Below are positions 10,981 to 21,999 of a stretch of DNA of 64,000 nt, one piece after another. A program made the translations under genes and the position numbers. The notes under the pieces are model-generated. The model was not told the DNA's origin. It saw only the letters and a list, made by a program, of their open reading frames with translations, and did no database searches. The stretch lies in contig NC_135143.1 of assembly GCF_051014445.1 (NCBI RefSeq), positions 8,308,001 through 8,372,000 on the forward strand, given 5' to 3'. The stretch is from Colletes latitarsis. Taxonomy: Eukaryota > Arthropoda > Insecta > Hymenoptera > Colletidae. Within the stretch, counting starts at the first letter, position 1; each line of letters begins with the position of its first letter.

Positions 10981-11365
10981 TATACATTCCAACTAGTTTC
11001 GTAATCATTAGGGCTTGAATAATACCTGTAATGTGTAAATAATAATCATAAAAGAATAAATTAAGTTAGGTAAGATGGCTCTATCTTTTTATGTCGAAAA
11101 TGTATAATTAATTTTTTATTATAATGTATATAATGGATTTTTTAATTAAAATTTTTCGCATGCACTGTATCAAATAAAGATAATAATAAAAAAAGGGACG
11201 AAACGATACTAAACGAAGTATTTAACGAAGAATAAAATTATTGCTTTGAAAAAATAATGAATAAAAATGATAGTAAAGGAAAAGAATAAATAAACAAATT
11301 TTAGTCTGGACAAACACGAAGTCAAGAATACACAAAATTAGAAAATATGATCCTAGATATAGATA
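10981..11365 (-). repeat. Repeat C, right arm
   Basis: Reverse-complement partner of 6121-6425. Words such as TTAAGTTAGGTAAG and AAAATATGATCCTAG match in reverse. It is longer than the left arm because of an AT-rich insertion around 11105-11170. Confidence 0.75.
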
Positions 11366-12677
11366 CAAATGTTCAATCTGGAGGAACGAATATTGGGTAC
11401 ATAGTAAATCAGAAATAGAAGTGCAAAATATTTCTAGCGGCGGAGATAATAATTTTGAACCAACTAGAAAGAAGAGCTACGACTAAAATGCGTATTTACT
11501 TTCTGTACACTTATTATATTCGTTTATTTTGCTACCAATGAAGTAATCGTAGAACAAACAAATTACAACGTAGACGGGCTTTTCTTTTACATATCTTTTG
11601 TTCTTACTGACAGATCCTATTTACGCGGTTTTCTACCTTCGCGTAAATCGAGGGATCAGTGTACTGTTCGTATTACAGGGAAAAAGAAAGAACAGTTCCG
11701 GATTAAAGAGAATGCGGTACTACGAGTAAGTAGAATGTAGAAAGCGTCAAGTAATTTTGCCTCACAAAGGCTGGCTATAATGTCTGATGTAACACGACTC
11801 GCCACGGACGTTAGTTTTTCTTCGAAGAATAACTCTCGTAACAATCCATAAGTTCCTTTTAATGATCCAGACAGCAAGTCAGAATTACAACTACCGGTAC
11901 TTTTGCCCTTATCGAAAGAAAAATCAAATACTACTACGATAAGTCATCAGCGCGGATATTTATGCATTTATGGGAAATTTAAATTTTCAAAAGACTACAG
12001 AACACATTTAATGTGGAATAATATAAGAAATACTTAAAATAAGACACGAATTATTATATTTAAGGATTGAGATAACCCTCTACAAAGCTCATGTTTCATT
12101 AATTTTATTAATAAAATTATGAATTTACATAAAGATCCGCAGTCTAGTCATCAGACACCAAGATAGTAAGATTAAAAAATTCTGGAATTACTAGAGAAAA
12201 GCAACGATTAAAAACAAACGATATTCTAAAATTTGATCGAATTAAGATTGTTGGTATGTTTCAAATAAAGTCGATGGAATTAAACCACAAAAGAAGAGAA
12301 TCACAGGATCGTTGTATTCAAAGTCAAAAAGGTTCCAGTTCAAAAATTACAGTGTAGTTTTTAAATTTTCGCCAACCTATCTCATTTGAAATTTGAGAAT
12401 GTTATTTTGTAATTTTCAAGATGCAACAGAAATTCAATATAAGTCACCTAAATATTATAGTTTCATCAGTTCTTTCTACGCAAGTTATCGTTTAACACAT
12501 TTTATGTCTCATGGATTAATATCTTTATAGTTTTAGTAGAATAAATTATTTCTATGTAATTTAATTTCCGTTCGAGTCGTCTGATATTTTAGTTATAATT
12601 AGCACCGAAATCGTGAAACGTTATTCATCTTTCGGCGTACAATAATTGTGTACATTACGTTATTGGTACCATGGATC
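11366..12677. other. No gene seen
   Basis: AT-rich, with a short mixed-composition part at 11560-11900 that carries one 73-codon minus-strand frame without recognisable motifs. Confidence 0.5.
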
Positions 12678-12875
12678 ATGGAACAAGAAGTGAAGAAGCT
12701 CATAATCAAAGAATTAGAAGACATATTTCAAGCTATGAGACTTCTCAAACAAAACATAACCAATACTAATTCGACCATGAATCGAAACTTACAAATTAAC
12801 AAAGACTTGGTCAAGGTACTATATCACCACATGTACAAAAATACGAAGAATGGCTTTCCATTTCAAAATCTATAG
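12678..12875 (+). CDS. Small ORF, possible coiled-coil peptide, unsupported
   Basis: A 65-codon frame from ATG to a TAG stop. The product begins MEQEVKKLIIKELEDIF and is rich in K, E, L and N with heptad-like spacing of I/L/M, so it could form a short helix. The frame is open upstream to 12648 without an earlier ATG. I recognise no family, and AT-rich DNA readily produces K/N-rich frames of this length. The nearest element is TIR-A copy 4, 100 bases downstream. It could be a small gene or a single exon, but chance is the default reading. Confidence 0.18.
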   Translation: MEQEVKKLIIKELEDIFQAMRLLKQNITNTNSTMNRNLQINKDLVKVLYHHMYKNTKNGFPFQNL

Positions 12876-12972
12876 ACATTTAGAAACTAAAATGAACTGA
12901 AAATTAACACTAGATTTATGAACTGAGCCAATTTGACTCATTAAACATTTGATTACTATATATGTATATATA

Positions 12973-15016
12973 CAGAGTGTTCGACCACCCCTGGGAAAAA
13001 TTTTAATGGGGGATTTTAGAGGCCAAACTAAGACGAAAATCAAGAATACCAATTTGTTGATGAAGGCTTTATTAAACAGTTATTAACGTTTAAAGTTCCG
13101 ATCGTACTGAATTTTTTTTTCGAAAATGCGCAAGATTTCAGGGGTATATCTATTGACCAAAAATGATTGTAATTGGCCCCCATAACTGAAAATAATTTTT
13201 CGAGAACGATTTGAAATTTTTTTTTCCGTCGAAAAATTTCACTTGCTAATATGTCTGACCATTATTTTGCAACTTTTTCAATATTGTTAGAATTTCTACA
13301 TATTCTTTACTAAAATACGCGTTATTTGCATTTTTGAAAATTAAAATCCTTCAATCCGTTCAGAAGTTATGACGTTTTAAGGATGCGCACGAAATTTTCG
13401 AGTGACATTTCTAGCCTGAAATTATATTTCCGGTAAGGAATTTTTTTCTTGAAAATGGTTAGGATTTTGAGGGTATGTCTTTTCACCAAAAAAGATTGTA
13501 ATCGACACCTGCGACTAAGAATAATTTTTTCAGAACGATTTAAAATTTTTCAGTTTTCAGGGTAACAGACAGTTACGGTCAGACATTATATTTTCTGTAA
13601 TGAATTTTTTTCTCAAAAATGGTTTGCATTTCGAGGGTATGTCTACTCACCAAAAATGATTGTAATTGACCCCCGCAACCGAAAATAATTTTTTTAGAAT
13701 TAATTAAAAATTTTTTTTTCGTCGAAAAATTTAGGCACCTACCCCCTGTCGATTTTACTTAAAAATTCCTTTTTCATTTTTAGTAATTTCGTTTGAAACC
13801 CTACAGAAAAGTTGTGTAATACTTTTTTGTAGGTACCCATGAGCTTCACTTCAGAAAAAAGTTTCATTGAAATATATTCACAATTGTAGGAGTTATGACT
13901 GTTTGAAAATTGAACCATTTTTATGGGGTTTTTCTCATTTTGCGGGGTCAAGGACCAACTTTTCGAATATTTTTGCGATTTGTACATATTCTCCATCAAA
14001 ATACGCGTAGTTTGCTTTTTTAAACATTAAAATCGTCCAATTCGTTAAGAAGTTATGACGTTTTAAAGATTCGCATGAAAATTCGGGCAGACATTTCTGG
14101 CCAGAAATTAAATTTTCGGTAAGGAATTTTTTTCTCGAAACTGAGTAGGATTTCGGGGGTATGTGTATTCAACAAAAATGATTGTAATTGACCCCCGGAA
14201 CCAAAAATAATTTTTTTAGAACGATTTTAAATTTTTCAATTTCGCCGAAAAATTTAGACACCTACCCCCTGTAGATTTTTCTTAAAAATTCCTTTTTCAT
14301 TTTTAGTAATTTTGTTTGACGCCCTACAGAAAAGTTGTCTAATACTTTTTTGTAGGTACCCATGAGCTCCACTTCAGAAAAAAGTTTCATTAAAATATAT
14401 TCATAATTGTAGGAGTTATGACTGTTTGAAAATTGAATCATTTTTATGGGTTTTTTCTCATTTTGCTAGGTCAAGGACCAACTTTTCGAATATTTTTGCG
14501 CTTTGTACATATTCTCCATCAAAATACGCGTAGTTTGCTTTTTTAAACATTAAAATCGTCCAATCCGTTCAGAAATTATTACGTTTTAAAGATTCGGGCA
14601 GGCATTTCTCGCCAGAAATTATATTTTCGGTAAGGAATTTTTTTCTCGAAACTGAGTAGGATTTCGGGGGTATGTCTGTTGACCAAAAATGCTTGCAATT
14701 GACCCCAGCAACTAAAAATAATTTTTCCAAGACGATTCGAAAGGCTTTTTTTTCACCCAAAACTTTCAGCACTTACTCGAATTTTTTTCTCGAAAGTGGG
14801 TAGGATTTCGGAAGTATGTGTATTCACCAAAAATGATTGTAATTGACCCCCGCAACCGAAAATAATTTTTCCAGAACGATTTGAAATTTTTAAATTTAAT
14901 TGTTAATAACTTTTTAACGAAGCCTCCATCAACAAATTGGTATTCTTGATTTTCGTCTTATTTTGGCCTCTAGAATCCTCTATTAAAATTTTTCCCAGGG
15001 GTGGCCGAACACCCTG
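12973..15016 (-). mobile_element. TIR-A element copy 4 (2044 bp, longest)
   Basis: Starts CAGAGTGTTCGACCACCC and ends GGCCGAACACCCTG, with TA on both sides (12971-12972, 15017-15018). It contains six copies of the ~120-base sub-repeat (about 13110, 13445, 13600, 14125, 14635 and 14785). A larger internal tandem duplication has a period of about 523 bases (ACCCCCTGT at 13741 and 14264). On the minus strand 13739-13999 is an open 86-codon frame containing TYKKVLHNFSVG, also found in copies 7, 8, 9 and 10. Around 13240-13266 about 200 bases found in other copies are replaced by a 27-base piece of family B. No transposase. Confidence 0.92.
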
Positions 15017-16704
15017 TATATACATTTTACATCCATAAATCTGGTGTTGAGTAATAAGAAATGACCAAAATTATGAATTTTTATTAACTAGATTCGCGTT
15101 TGATCACAAGATGGAGCAATCACGGGCACGTTTCTGCCGAAAAATCCCTGTCCACGAACGCAAACTACTCTGCTGGACGAGCAAAGCGTCGCTGGAAACG
15201 ATAGGCAATTGTTCCTGGTTGCAGTTGTTTCCACGGGCGTTGTTTACACTCGCCGCGCGTCGATTACGCCGCTGCGTGTTTTTCGATTAATGAGACGTGG
15301 GCAACGCGCATCTAACGAGCGATTCCGCATATTTGTACGGAGATAACGTCAAACGGGCGCAATCGTGTTGTGTAAATTTGCCGCGCGAACGTGCAAATAA
15401 ATGATCGTCGAACGACAATTTAAATAACAGGCGTCACGACGACGCATCACCGTTGGACTCGCAGGAACGAGTGAAAATGCTGTGATTTTAAATATTTTAT
15501 ATGGACGATGTTTTCAGCAATCGTCGAGGATCTGTCGGTGTTAAAAGTTGTTTCGACACTGGTTGTTCGTTTGTAGCGATAAAACTGACAAAAAGAACTT
15601 CCTGATTAAAACTTTCACTTCTCAACACGTTGACTGCCCGATTAACACTAAAATTTTTTACGAGACCAAAACTTTGATTTTAGGCAATTGTAAACTGCAT
15701 AAATTAAAGTTTATCTTAGTTTTTATTTTCGAATCCACACTAATATTCATGAATACTATTAAAATTCCTTTAACATTTCAGCTTAAGAATTAATTGTTTC
15801 CGTTTCAAAGGGTTATTCCTCTGTGACAACAAAATATCGTTTCTTTTCCTTTTTATTTTTCAAAAGTACATATAATTAAGAATGCACTGTTAAATTTTTA
15901 AAGAAAAATTTGAAGTTCAAGTAACAAACTCGTTTTTCTCGAAACGTAATTTTTTCACCTGACATAGATAAAATCTCAAAAACTACGTAGTCGATTGCTA
16001 TGAAATTTTTAAAGGTTATTCCATGCAGTACTAGGGTTGATATCAGAATTATATTTTTATTACCGAAAAAATTACCGAAAAAGGTATGAAATTCTGTAAT
16101 TTTCACTTTCAACGTTCATTATTTTATCAATTTTCAAAATAAATTATTTATTTTGGACGACAATGATAAATATTCTAATTACGAATTTTTCCAATTTTCT
16201 ACTTTTTGGCCATCCAGAGAGCTCCAATCCATTCAGAGCCAGCAAAACGTGATTTTTAAATATGTGTTAATTGCTTGTGTTAATTTAATAACAGTAAAAA
16301 ACAATTACTCAAAACTGTACAAAAAACGTAAATGTATGACTAAAATATAGTTAAATAAACTACACAAAAGAATCACATCGTTAGACGTAGAAATTTGTTT
16401 TAAACCATACGAATTGCAAGTACAGTCGATCAAGTAATCAAGACTCGAATGAAACTAAAAGAATTCATATTAGGTTAGTAACATAACTGATCTTTAATAT
16501 GTACACTGCCGTTTACAAATCACTGGACATTTTGCTCGTCTTGGAAAATACAAATTAAGGTACAGATACAATTTTCTAAAGCAGTCTTATCATCTTCCTT
16601 TGTCACATTTATTTATTTAGTAAGAAAACAAATTTTGAAGACGAACGCGTTTAAAATCAAAGAAGATCTGGTAGAAAATGTTACAGAAAAATTAAAATAA
16701 AATT
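15017..16704. other. No gene seen; GC-richer block 15090-15480
   Basis: The GC-richer block is followed by AT-rich DNA. Minus-strand frame 15876-16112 (78 codons) is F/K/I-rich and unrecognised. The phrase AAAATCTCAAAAACTACGTA near 15971 is the kind seen in old insect repeats, but no second copy is in this window. Confidence 0.45.
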
Positions 16705-17120
16705 AATGAAAATAATAGTAAAAAACAATTATCGAGAGAATTACCACCATTAATTTGAACAATTGACTTCAAACGAAGCTGATACACTAACGAAACAAAA
16801 ATTTTAAATCGTTCGTCAACATTTTGATAAAGTTCATGAAATACGATACGAGTTAGATTTCCTTTATAATGCAATGAATTTTCAGTAAATAAATGAGAGT
16901 TAGTTTCGTTTTATAATATACGTCGTTTCACTGAGTTGTCATTTCGTGAGTATATCAATTTCGTTTGAAAACAATCCTTCATATTAACGGTGGAATTCTC
17001 TTTAATTGTTTTTTACTATTATTTTCATCAATGAAACGATGTATATTATGAAACGAAACTAACGTTTATTTATTTATTTAAATTTATTCACTACATTACA
17101 AAGGAAATGTAACTCTTATT
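16705..17120. repeat. Rearranged inverted repeat
   Basis: 16853-16932 and 17032-17120 are reverse complements at about 80% (words GTTAGTTTCGTTT and ATTTCCTTT on one strand). 16705-16756 pairs in reverse with 16976-17030 (AAAATAATAGTAAAAAACAA). The order of the two paired blocks differs between arms, so a simple foldback was later rearranged. No ends or target duplication found. Confidence 0.65.
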
Positions 17121-17141
17121 TAGTCTATTCGTTCCTCTAAA

Positions 17142-17705
17142 ATGAATTTCAATATTTATCGGAGCAAGAGCAATTATTTCAATTTGTCGTGTCGCTATAA
17201 TGTTTCTGGCCCCTCTAGAAGATCGACCAGTATGAGAATTCGTTCCCCATCGACATATTCCAGCTGGAGGATACGTTCAACGTGTCCCTATCACGCACAG
17301 CGTATCGAAAAACTAGGAGAGCGCCGCGATAAAACGGAATATAAATTTTCCGGCGACGAGGCCATTATATTTCAAAGCGGGTCGTTCAATCATGATTTAG
17401 ATATTCCCTGTGTATCACCCGCGGGGTCAATGAAAAATTCAAATCACAGTTTCGTCGCTAGCAAACCCGCCGATTTCCCGACGAAACTGAAAACGCCGTT
17501 CAAAAATTCCCGCCAAGAGACTGCTCGAGGATCGATAGCAAAATTAGTGGATTCTACACTCAATTGGCCTCGCCATTTTGGAATTAACTCTTTGCGATCA
17601 AAGTGCTTAGTGTTCATTCACTTTGCAGAGTCTAAACCACAAATCTTCAAGTTGAAAGGAAAGGAGGAAGTTATTAATAAAATAAAAAATGATCTTAAAA
17701 CATAA
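17142..17705 (+). CDS. Longest ATG ORF in window, 187 aa, unsupported
   Basis: Begins with ATG at 17142 and ends at a TAA. The product starts MNFNIYRSKSNYFNLS, is basic and rich in S, R, K and N, and has no signal peptide, membrane segment or recognisable domain. It lies on a GC-richer block (about 17200-17560) flanked by AT-rich DNA. There, fewer stops are expected, and the first 20 codons fall in AT-rich sequence. It starts just after an inverted repeat. It could be a lineage-restricted gene, an exon with read-through, or chance. I lean to chance because codon usage shifts along the frame. Confidence 0.18.
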   Translation: MNFNIYRSKSNYFNLSCRYNVSGPSRRSTSMRIRSPSTYSSWRIRSTCPYHAQRIEKLGERRDKTEYKFSGDEAIIFQSGSFNHDLDIPCVSPAGSMKNSNHSFVASKPADFPTKLKTPFKNSRQETARGSIAKLVDSTLNWPRHFGINSLRSKCLVFIHFAESKPQIFKLKGKEEVINKIKNDLKT

Positions 17706-18239
17706 GTATTTTAAGACTAATGGTAGTATGTTAGGAAACAGTACAAAAGTATACTAGTTCGTTTAGTAAACTTTGCTATATTATCATTTTTTAAATTGAC
17801 ACGTGGTAACATGGATTGGACCTTTTTAATAAATTGTTGGGGACACCTTTTTAATTTATAAAACATAAAATATATCGATTTCTAACGTTATATTACTTTA
17901 TTTTAAGATTTTAGAAATTTTAGAAAGAATACACATAACATAGTTGTAAGTAGATATAAGCAAACTGTTAATACAACGTAGTAAAATCAGTTAGTATAGT
18001 AAAAATGAAAGCAAGACTGAATGAAAGTAACATATCCAACAAGTACGATTTTCAAAAACAGGTTTTCTACTACACTTATCATGTAAGAAAAAAGATATTC
18101 CTTCAATAGAACATATATATTTTTGGGTATCATACTGTGATAACTTTAAAAGAAAAATTTATATTATATTTATGCTGTTCCATAAGGAAAGGTAGAACCA
18201 TAAATAGAGGTAGGGACTTTCAAACATCAGATAAGAGGT
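17706..18239. other. AT-rich stretch, no gene seen
   Basis: No exon-like frame or repeat recognised. Confidence 0.55.
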
Positions 18240-18430
18240 AAAACTGTGTAAGTTGAACAACTGTTAATAAATTTTATCTTTAATTTATTCAATCTGAATG
18301 TATGAAGGAATTGATTTATACCAGTTCCAAAAACGATGGCTGAATTTATAAAAAAAAAAGTTTTTTTCATTTAGTGAAGTGAATCACCATTATAGTGTGT
18401 GAATACGAGTGGGAGTAACTCTATATTGTC
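18240..18430 (+). repeat. Repeat E copy 1
   Basis: Matches 20700-20875 in the same orientation (TTTAGTGAAGTGAATC, then ACGA(G/A)TGGGAGTA). It also matches, in reverse, a shorter piece at 20210-20268. It is a decayed interspersed repeat of unknown class. Confidence 0.65.
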
Positions 18431-19409
18431 GATCAATATTCACTTTCTTGCATAACCAAATATGTTTATTATAGAATAGAAAGTTATGCAAAAGTTCCTG
18501 AATAAATCAAAGACAGACATTTAGTCAATACAGGTCAAACCATATCAAGTTTTGAGCGTAATTTAATTTTATTCTCATTTCAACGTGAAGAATGAGTCGA
18601 ACAAATTATCCTTTCTACTATCTAACATTCTGACTTCTCCATCACTCATATATGGGTGACAGAACTTTTTACTATAGAACTAAAACAATTAATTCTCAAG
18701 CTAAAATATTAACGAAAAGCAATTTGAATGGGATTCATGAATTTTAGTGTAGATTCGAAAGTAAAAATTAAAACAAATTTTAACTAATATAATTTACAAT
18801 TGTCCGAAATCAAAGTTTTGGTTTCGTAAGAAATGATAGTTTTGCTCTAGCAATCAACGCGTCAAGGTAAAAGAATATGTCTAAGAGGTTTCGTATTTGG
18901 CACAGAATTCAGTTCCAAAATGGCCAGCCGAAAAGTTGGCGGTTCGTGCGGTCACACTTTTAACAAATTGGCCTAACTGCGGTCTCAGTCGTTCGCCAAT
19001 AGTTTCGTCGGGTAACACCGACCCCGAAGTCGTTTTCTTTATTTTGCAATAACTTCTGATCCAGCGAGCGTCTGGCGCGCATACAGAGATGTTCAGTCGT
19101 CGCTCCCGGGACTCGTAAACACCGCGATACTTTGTATTCCGCGGTTCGTACGCGAGAAAACGCTGTTATGATGATAGCCTTTCCCGCGGGAACTCTTGAG
19201 AACGAGAGATAGAGATAGAGACAGAAGTAAGGACGAAGATAGACTATCGCTCGCTGATACACGGTTTTATTAACGTTCCCGAGTTAAAAAGTCGAGGACG
19301 AAGGTTCAAGGCGACCACTCCGACTGTAATTAAATGTTTCCAGACCCGGTGCAACGATAATTCCTGCGCCGCAAGCTCCTGTTTTTCTTCCTGATATTTA
19401 ATTGCACTC
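18431..19409. other. No gene seen; GC-richer block 18890-19390
   Basis: AT-rich, then a GC-richer block with a 100-codon minus-strand frame (18960-19262) that shows no recognisable domain. A GAGATAGAGATAGAGACAG microsatellite-like run lies at 19204-19222. Confidence 0.5.
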
Positions 19410-19990
19410 GCTATATTCGAATTTTTTTCTCGAAAGAGCGTAGGATTTCGGGGGTATGAGTATTTGCCAAAAATAATTGCAATTAACCCTCTCGAATAAA
19501 AATAATTTTTTCAGAATGATTTGAAATCGTTTAATTTCACCGAAAAATTTCTTTACCTACCCTGTCGATTTTTCTTAACAATTTGTTTTTCATATTCAAT
19601 AAATTTGTTCAACGTTCTACGAAATGTTATTTAATACTGTTTTCTAGGTATCCATGAGCTCTACTTCACAAATAAATTTCAATTAAATACACTATTGTAG
19701 GAGTTATGGCTGTTTGTTTTCTCATTTTGCGGGTTTAAGGAACAACCTTTCGGAAATTCTTAGAATTTCTAAATATTCTTCACCAAAATATGCGTTGTTA
19801 TACGCATGAAATTTCGTCGAAATATTTCTGGCCACACATTATATTTTCGGTAAGGAATTTTTTTCTCGAAAGTGCGCAACGAAAAATAATTTTTTCGGAA
19901 TGATTTGAAATTTTTTAATTTCGCCGAAAAATTTCTGCACCTACCCCCCGTCGAATTTTCTTTAAAATTTGTTTTCCATTTTTAATAAAC
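19410..19990 (-). mobile_element. TIR-A fragment copy 5 (both ends missing)
   Basis: Interior TIR-A sequence without terminal repeats. It contains a sub-repeat (TTTTTTCTCGAAAG ... GATTTGAAATCG), the segment around ACTATTGTAGGAGTTATGG, and a second partial sub-repeat. It is more diverged than the complete copies and has internal deletions, so probably an older insertion. Confidence 0.8.
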
Positions 19991-20209
19991 GCAACCATGG
20001 GTGATGTAGTAGTATAATTTATTAATACAAAATAAAATATATAAAATTCCTACACTTTATTCGTCAACTGTTTAGACGTCACTGTTGGATGTATGTGGCT
20101 GTAACTTATAATTATGAAATATAATCCGTAACATTTATCAAATAATAGTCGAATAATCGGAACATTACTGTATTTTGGTTCAAATTCATATATCAATTAT
20201 TAGGAGTAG

Positions 20210-20268
20210 CTCCAGTTACTCGCATTCGTATTCATACACTGTGGTGATTCACTTATGAATGAAAAGAC
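20210..20268 (-). repeat. Repeat E copy 2, inverted fragment
   Basis: Reads in reverse as GTGAATCACCACAGTGTATG, matching the core of repeat E at 18383-18425. Confidence 0.6.
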
Positions 20269-20284
20269 ACTTGTTTCATACGAA

Positions 20285-20490
20285 TTTTTGCCGTTTATTT
20301 TTACACCAAATGTTGTTTTTATTACACTGTGTTACTTCTATTTACGAAATTGTGCTACTTTTATTCATGAAGTAGTTTTGTGTTTCTTCTTATTTACGTA
20401 GTTTTGTTTTTTATGAATTTTTTCCATTTATTTTTACCAAATGTTGTTTTTATTACACTGTATTACTTCTATTTCCAAAGTAGTTTCTTT
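20285..20490. repeat. Two-unit tandem repeat, period about 130
   Basis: CAAATGTTGTTTTTATTACA occurs in two consecutive units, followed in each by CTTCTATTT. The second unit is slightly diverged. Confidence 0.7.
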
Positions 20491-20699
20491 TTTAATATTA
20501 ACGGGTTTGGTGATGTCCAATTATAAAACGGACAGAGAAATTTAATGATACAAAGAGTATTACAATACTGTCAACAATAAAGATATCAACAATACGTGGT
20601 GTTTTCCCAAGCGGTCACCCCATCGTAGTGCTTGGTCGCGACCAACGCAGCTTCACTTCAATAATCAAACAAGAATTAATGTTTCCAACATGCCATGAC

Positions 20700-21110
20700 C
20701 GTAGACAAATTTTCTTTTTTAATTTATTCAAACATAAACCCTTAAATATCTGAATGTATAAAAAAATGGATTTATACCAATTTTAAAAACAATGGCTCAA
20801 TTCATAAGAAACAATTTTGCATTTAGTGAAGTGAATCTCCATTATAGTCTCTGAAAACGAATGGGAGTACTGCATGTACAATATTTAGGTCCTGGTTTGA
20901 TGTAATCTTGATCGATGAGCAAATTTGTGTCGCAAAAGATTGCATTTTAAATGTATATACAATAGAAATGCTTAATGTGGAACAAAAATAAGCAAGGAGA
21001 GAAATAATCGAAGTAATTTCATGTCTAACTGACGGAGAGGATGAAGATGAACTCGACAAAATATTGAGGAATGTTGACAGAAAACGCAAACAGATATAGA
21101 TCTATGACGT
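20700..21110 (+). repeat. Repeat E copy 3 with possible transposase trace
   Basis: The first 175 bases match repeat E copy 1. Further on, one plus-strand frame reads DVILIDEQICVAKDC (about 20897-20941), and another stretch reads LTDGEDEDELDKIL (about 21028-21069). An IDEQ-type motif and an acidic segment both occur in piggyBac-type transposases, but the match is too short to assign. Confidence 0.4.
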
Positions 21111-21406
21111 GATCAAAGCATATTTATTATGCACCAGTCAAATTACCAATCTCTCGTAAGAAATAATAATTTGTGACCAAAGAATATAGTTAAACAATAA
21201 CTTCTCTTATAGAAGAACTTTTAATGATTCATGTATTGAAAACTACTCCATAATTTATTGCACTTGGATGACATATAAGTATTACTTTTGAATATAGCAA
21301 GATGATTGAATAATTATGCATTCGTCAAACTTTGCACATTATTTTTACAGACTTTAACGATTTATTCAGAATAATACCGGCATTAGAAATACTTATAATC
21401 TTACAT
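21111..21406. other. AT-rich, no gene seen
   Basis: Nothing recognised before the hairpin. Confidence 0.5.
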
Positions 21407-21519
21407 GTATCGTCCTTCCACGAGAAGAAGGCACAGCGTGTTTACATCCCCACTCTTGCTGCAATCCGCTGATTGGGGATGTGAACACGCTGTGCCTTCT
21501 TCTCGTGGAAGCACGGTAC
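21407..21519. ncRNA. 38-bp fully paired hairpin, pre-miRNA or hpRNA candidate
   Basis: 21415-21452 and 21474-21511 are reverse complements over 38 bases with a single difference that would form a G-U pair in RNA. The loop is 21 bases (21453-21473). The stem extends outward a few pairs with mismatches (GTATCGTC against CACGGTAC). The arm begins CTTCCACGAGAAGAAGG. The arms are GC-richer than the AT-rich surroundings. Animal pre-miRNAs usually have bulges, so a stem this perfect suggests a young miRNA, a hairpin siRNA source or a very recent inverted duplication. Transcription cannot be judged from sequence, and the strand is not determined. Confidence 0.45.
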
Positions 21520-21960
21520 TTCCAGTAGCTATATCTATTCATATTTATTAATTACATTAGATGTGCACTGAATCAACAACGAGTCCCATAATAAAACCTA
21601 AAGTTAAACTCGAAATATAGAAGTAGCCATTACAAAAATTAGTTTCTAACATTTCTCAAGTTTCGAAAATTATTAAAAATAAAATAAACTATTAATGGTT
21701 AAATAACAGCTTCCGGATGTAGAAATTGTTCTTTTAATCTTTTTCGACAATTTCTTGAAGAATCTGCATACCATAAATATTTCGACTAATATATTTCCAC
21801 GGCAAATAATTATCTTTTTCAATTAAAATAATACTCTGGCGTATTCATCCGTGTTAATTTCTCTCCCGGAATCCAATTATTGGGAATAGTTACAGCTTAA
21901 ATTTCAGACCATGTATAATTTTGACGATCTTCAGGGTACCACTCTACAAGATCAAATAAC
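21520..21960. other. AT-rich, no gene seen
   Basis: No repeat or exon recognised. Confidence 0.5.
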
Positions 21961-21999
21961 GTGTACATTGCGATATTGAATTCACGAAATTTTGGTACG

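Noticed and set aside
17142..17705. 187-codon ORF as a confident gene
   Set aside because: No recognisable domain, and composition shifts along the frame following the GC-richer block. Listed only as a low-confidence entry.
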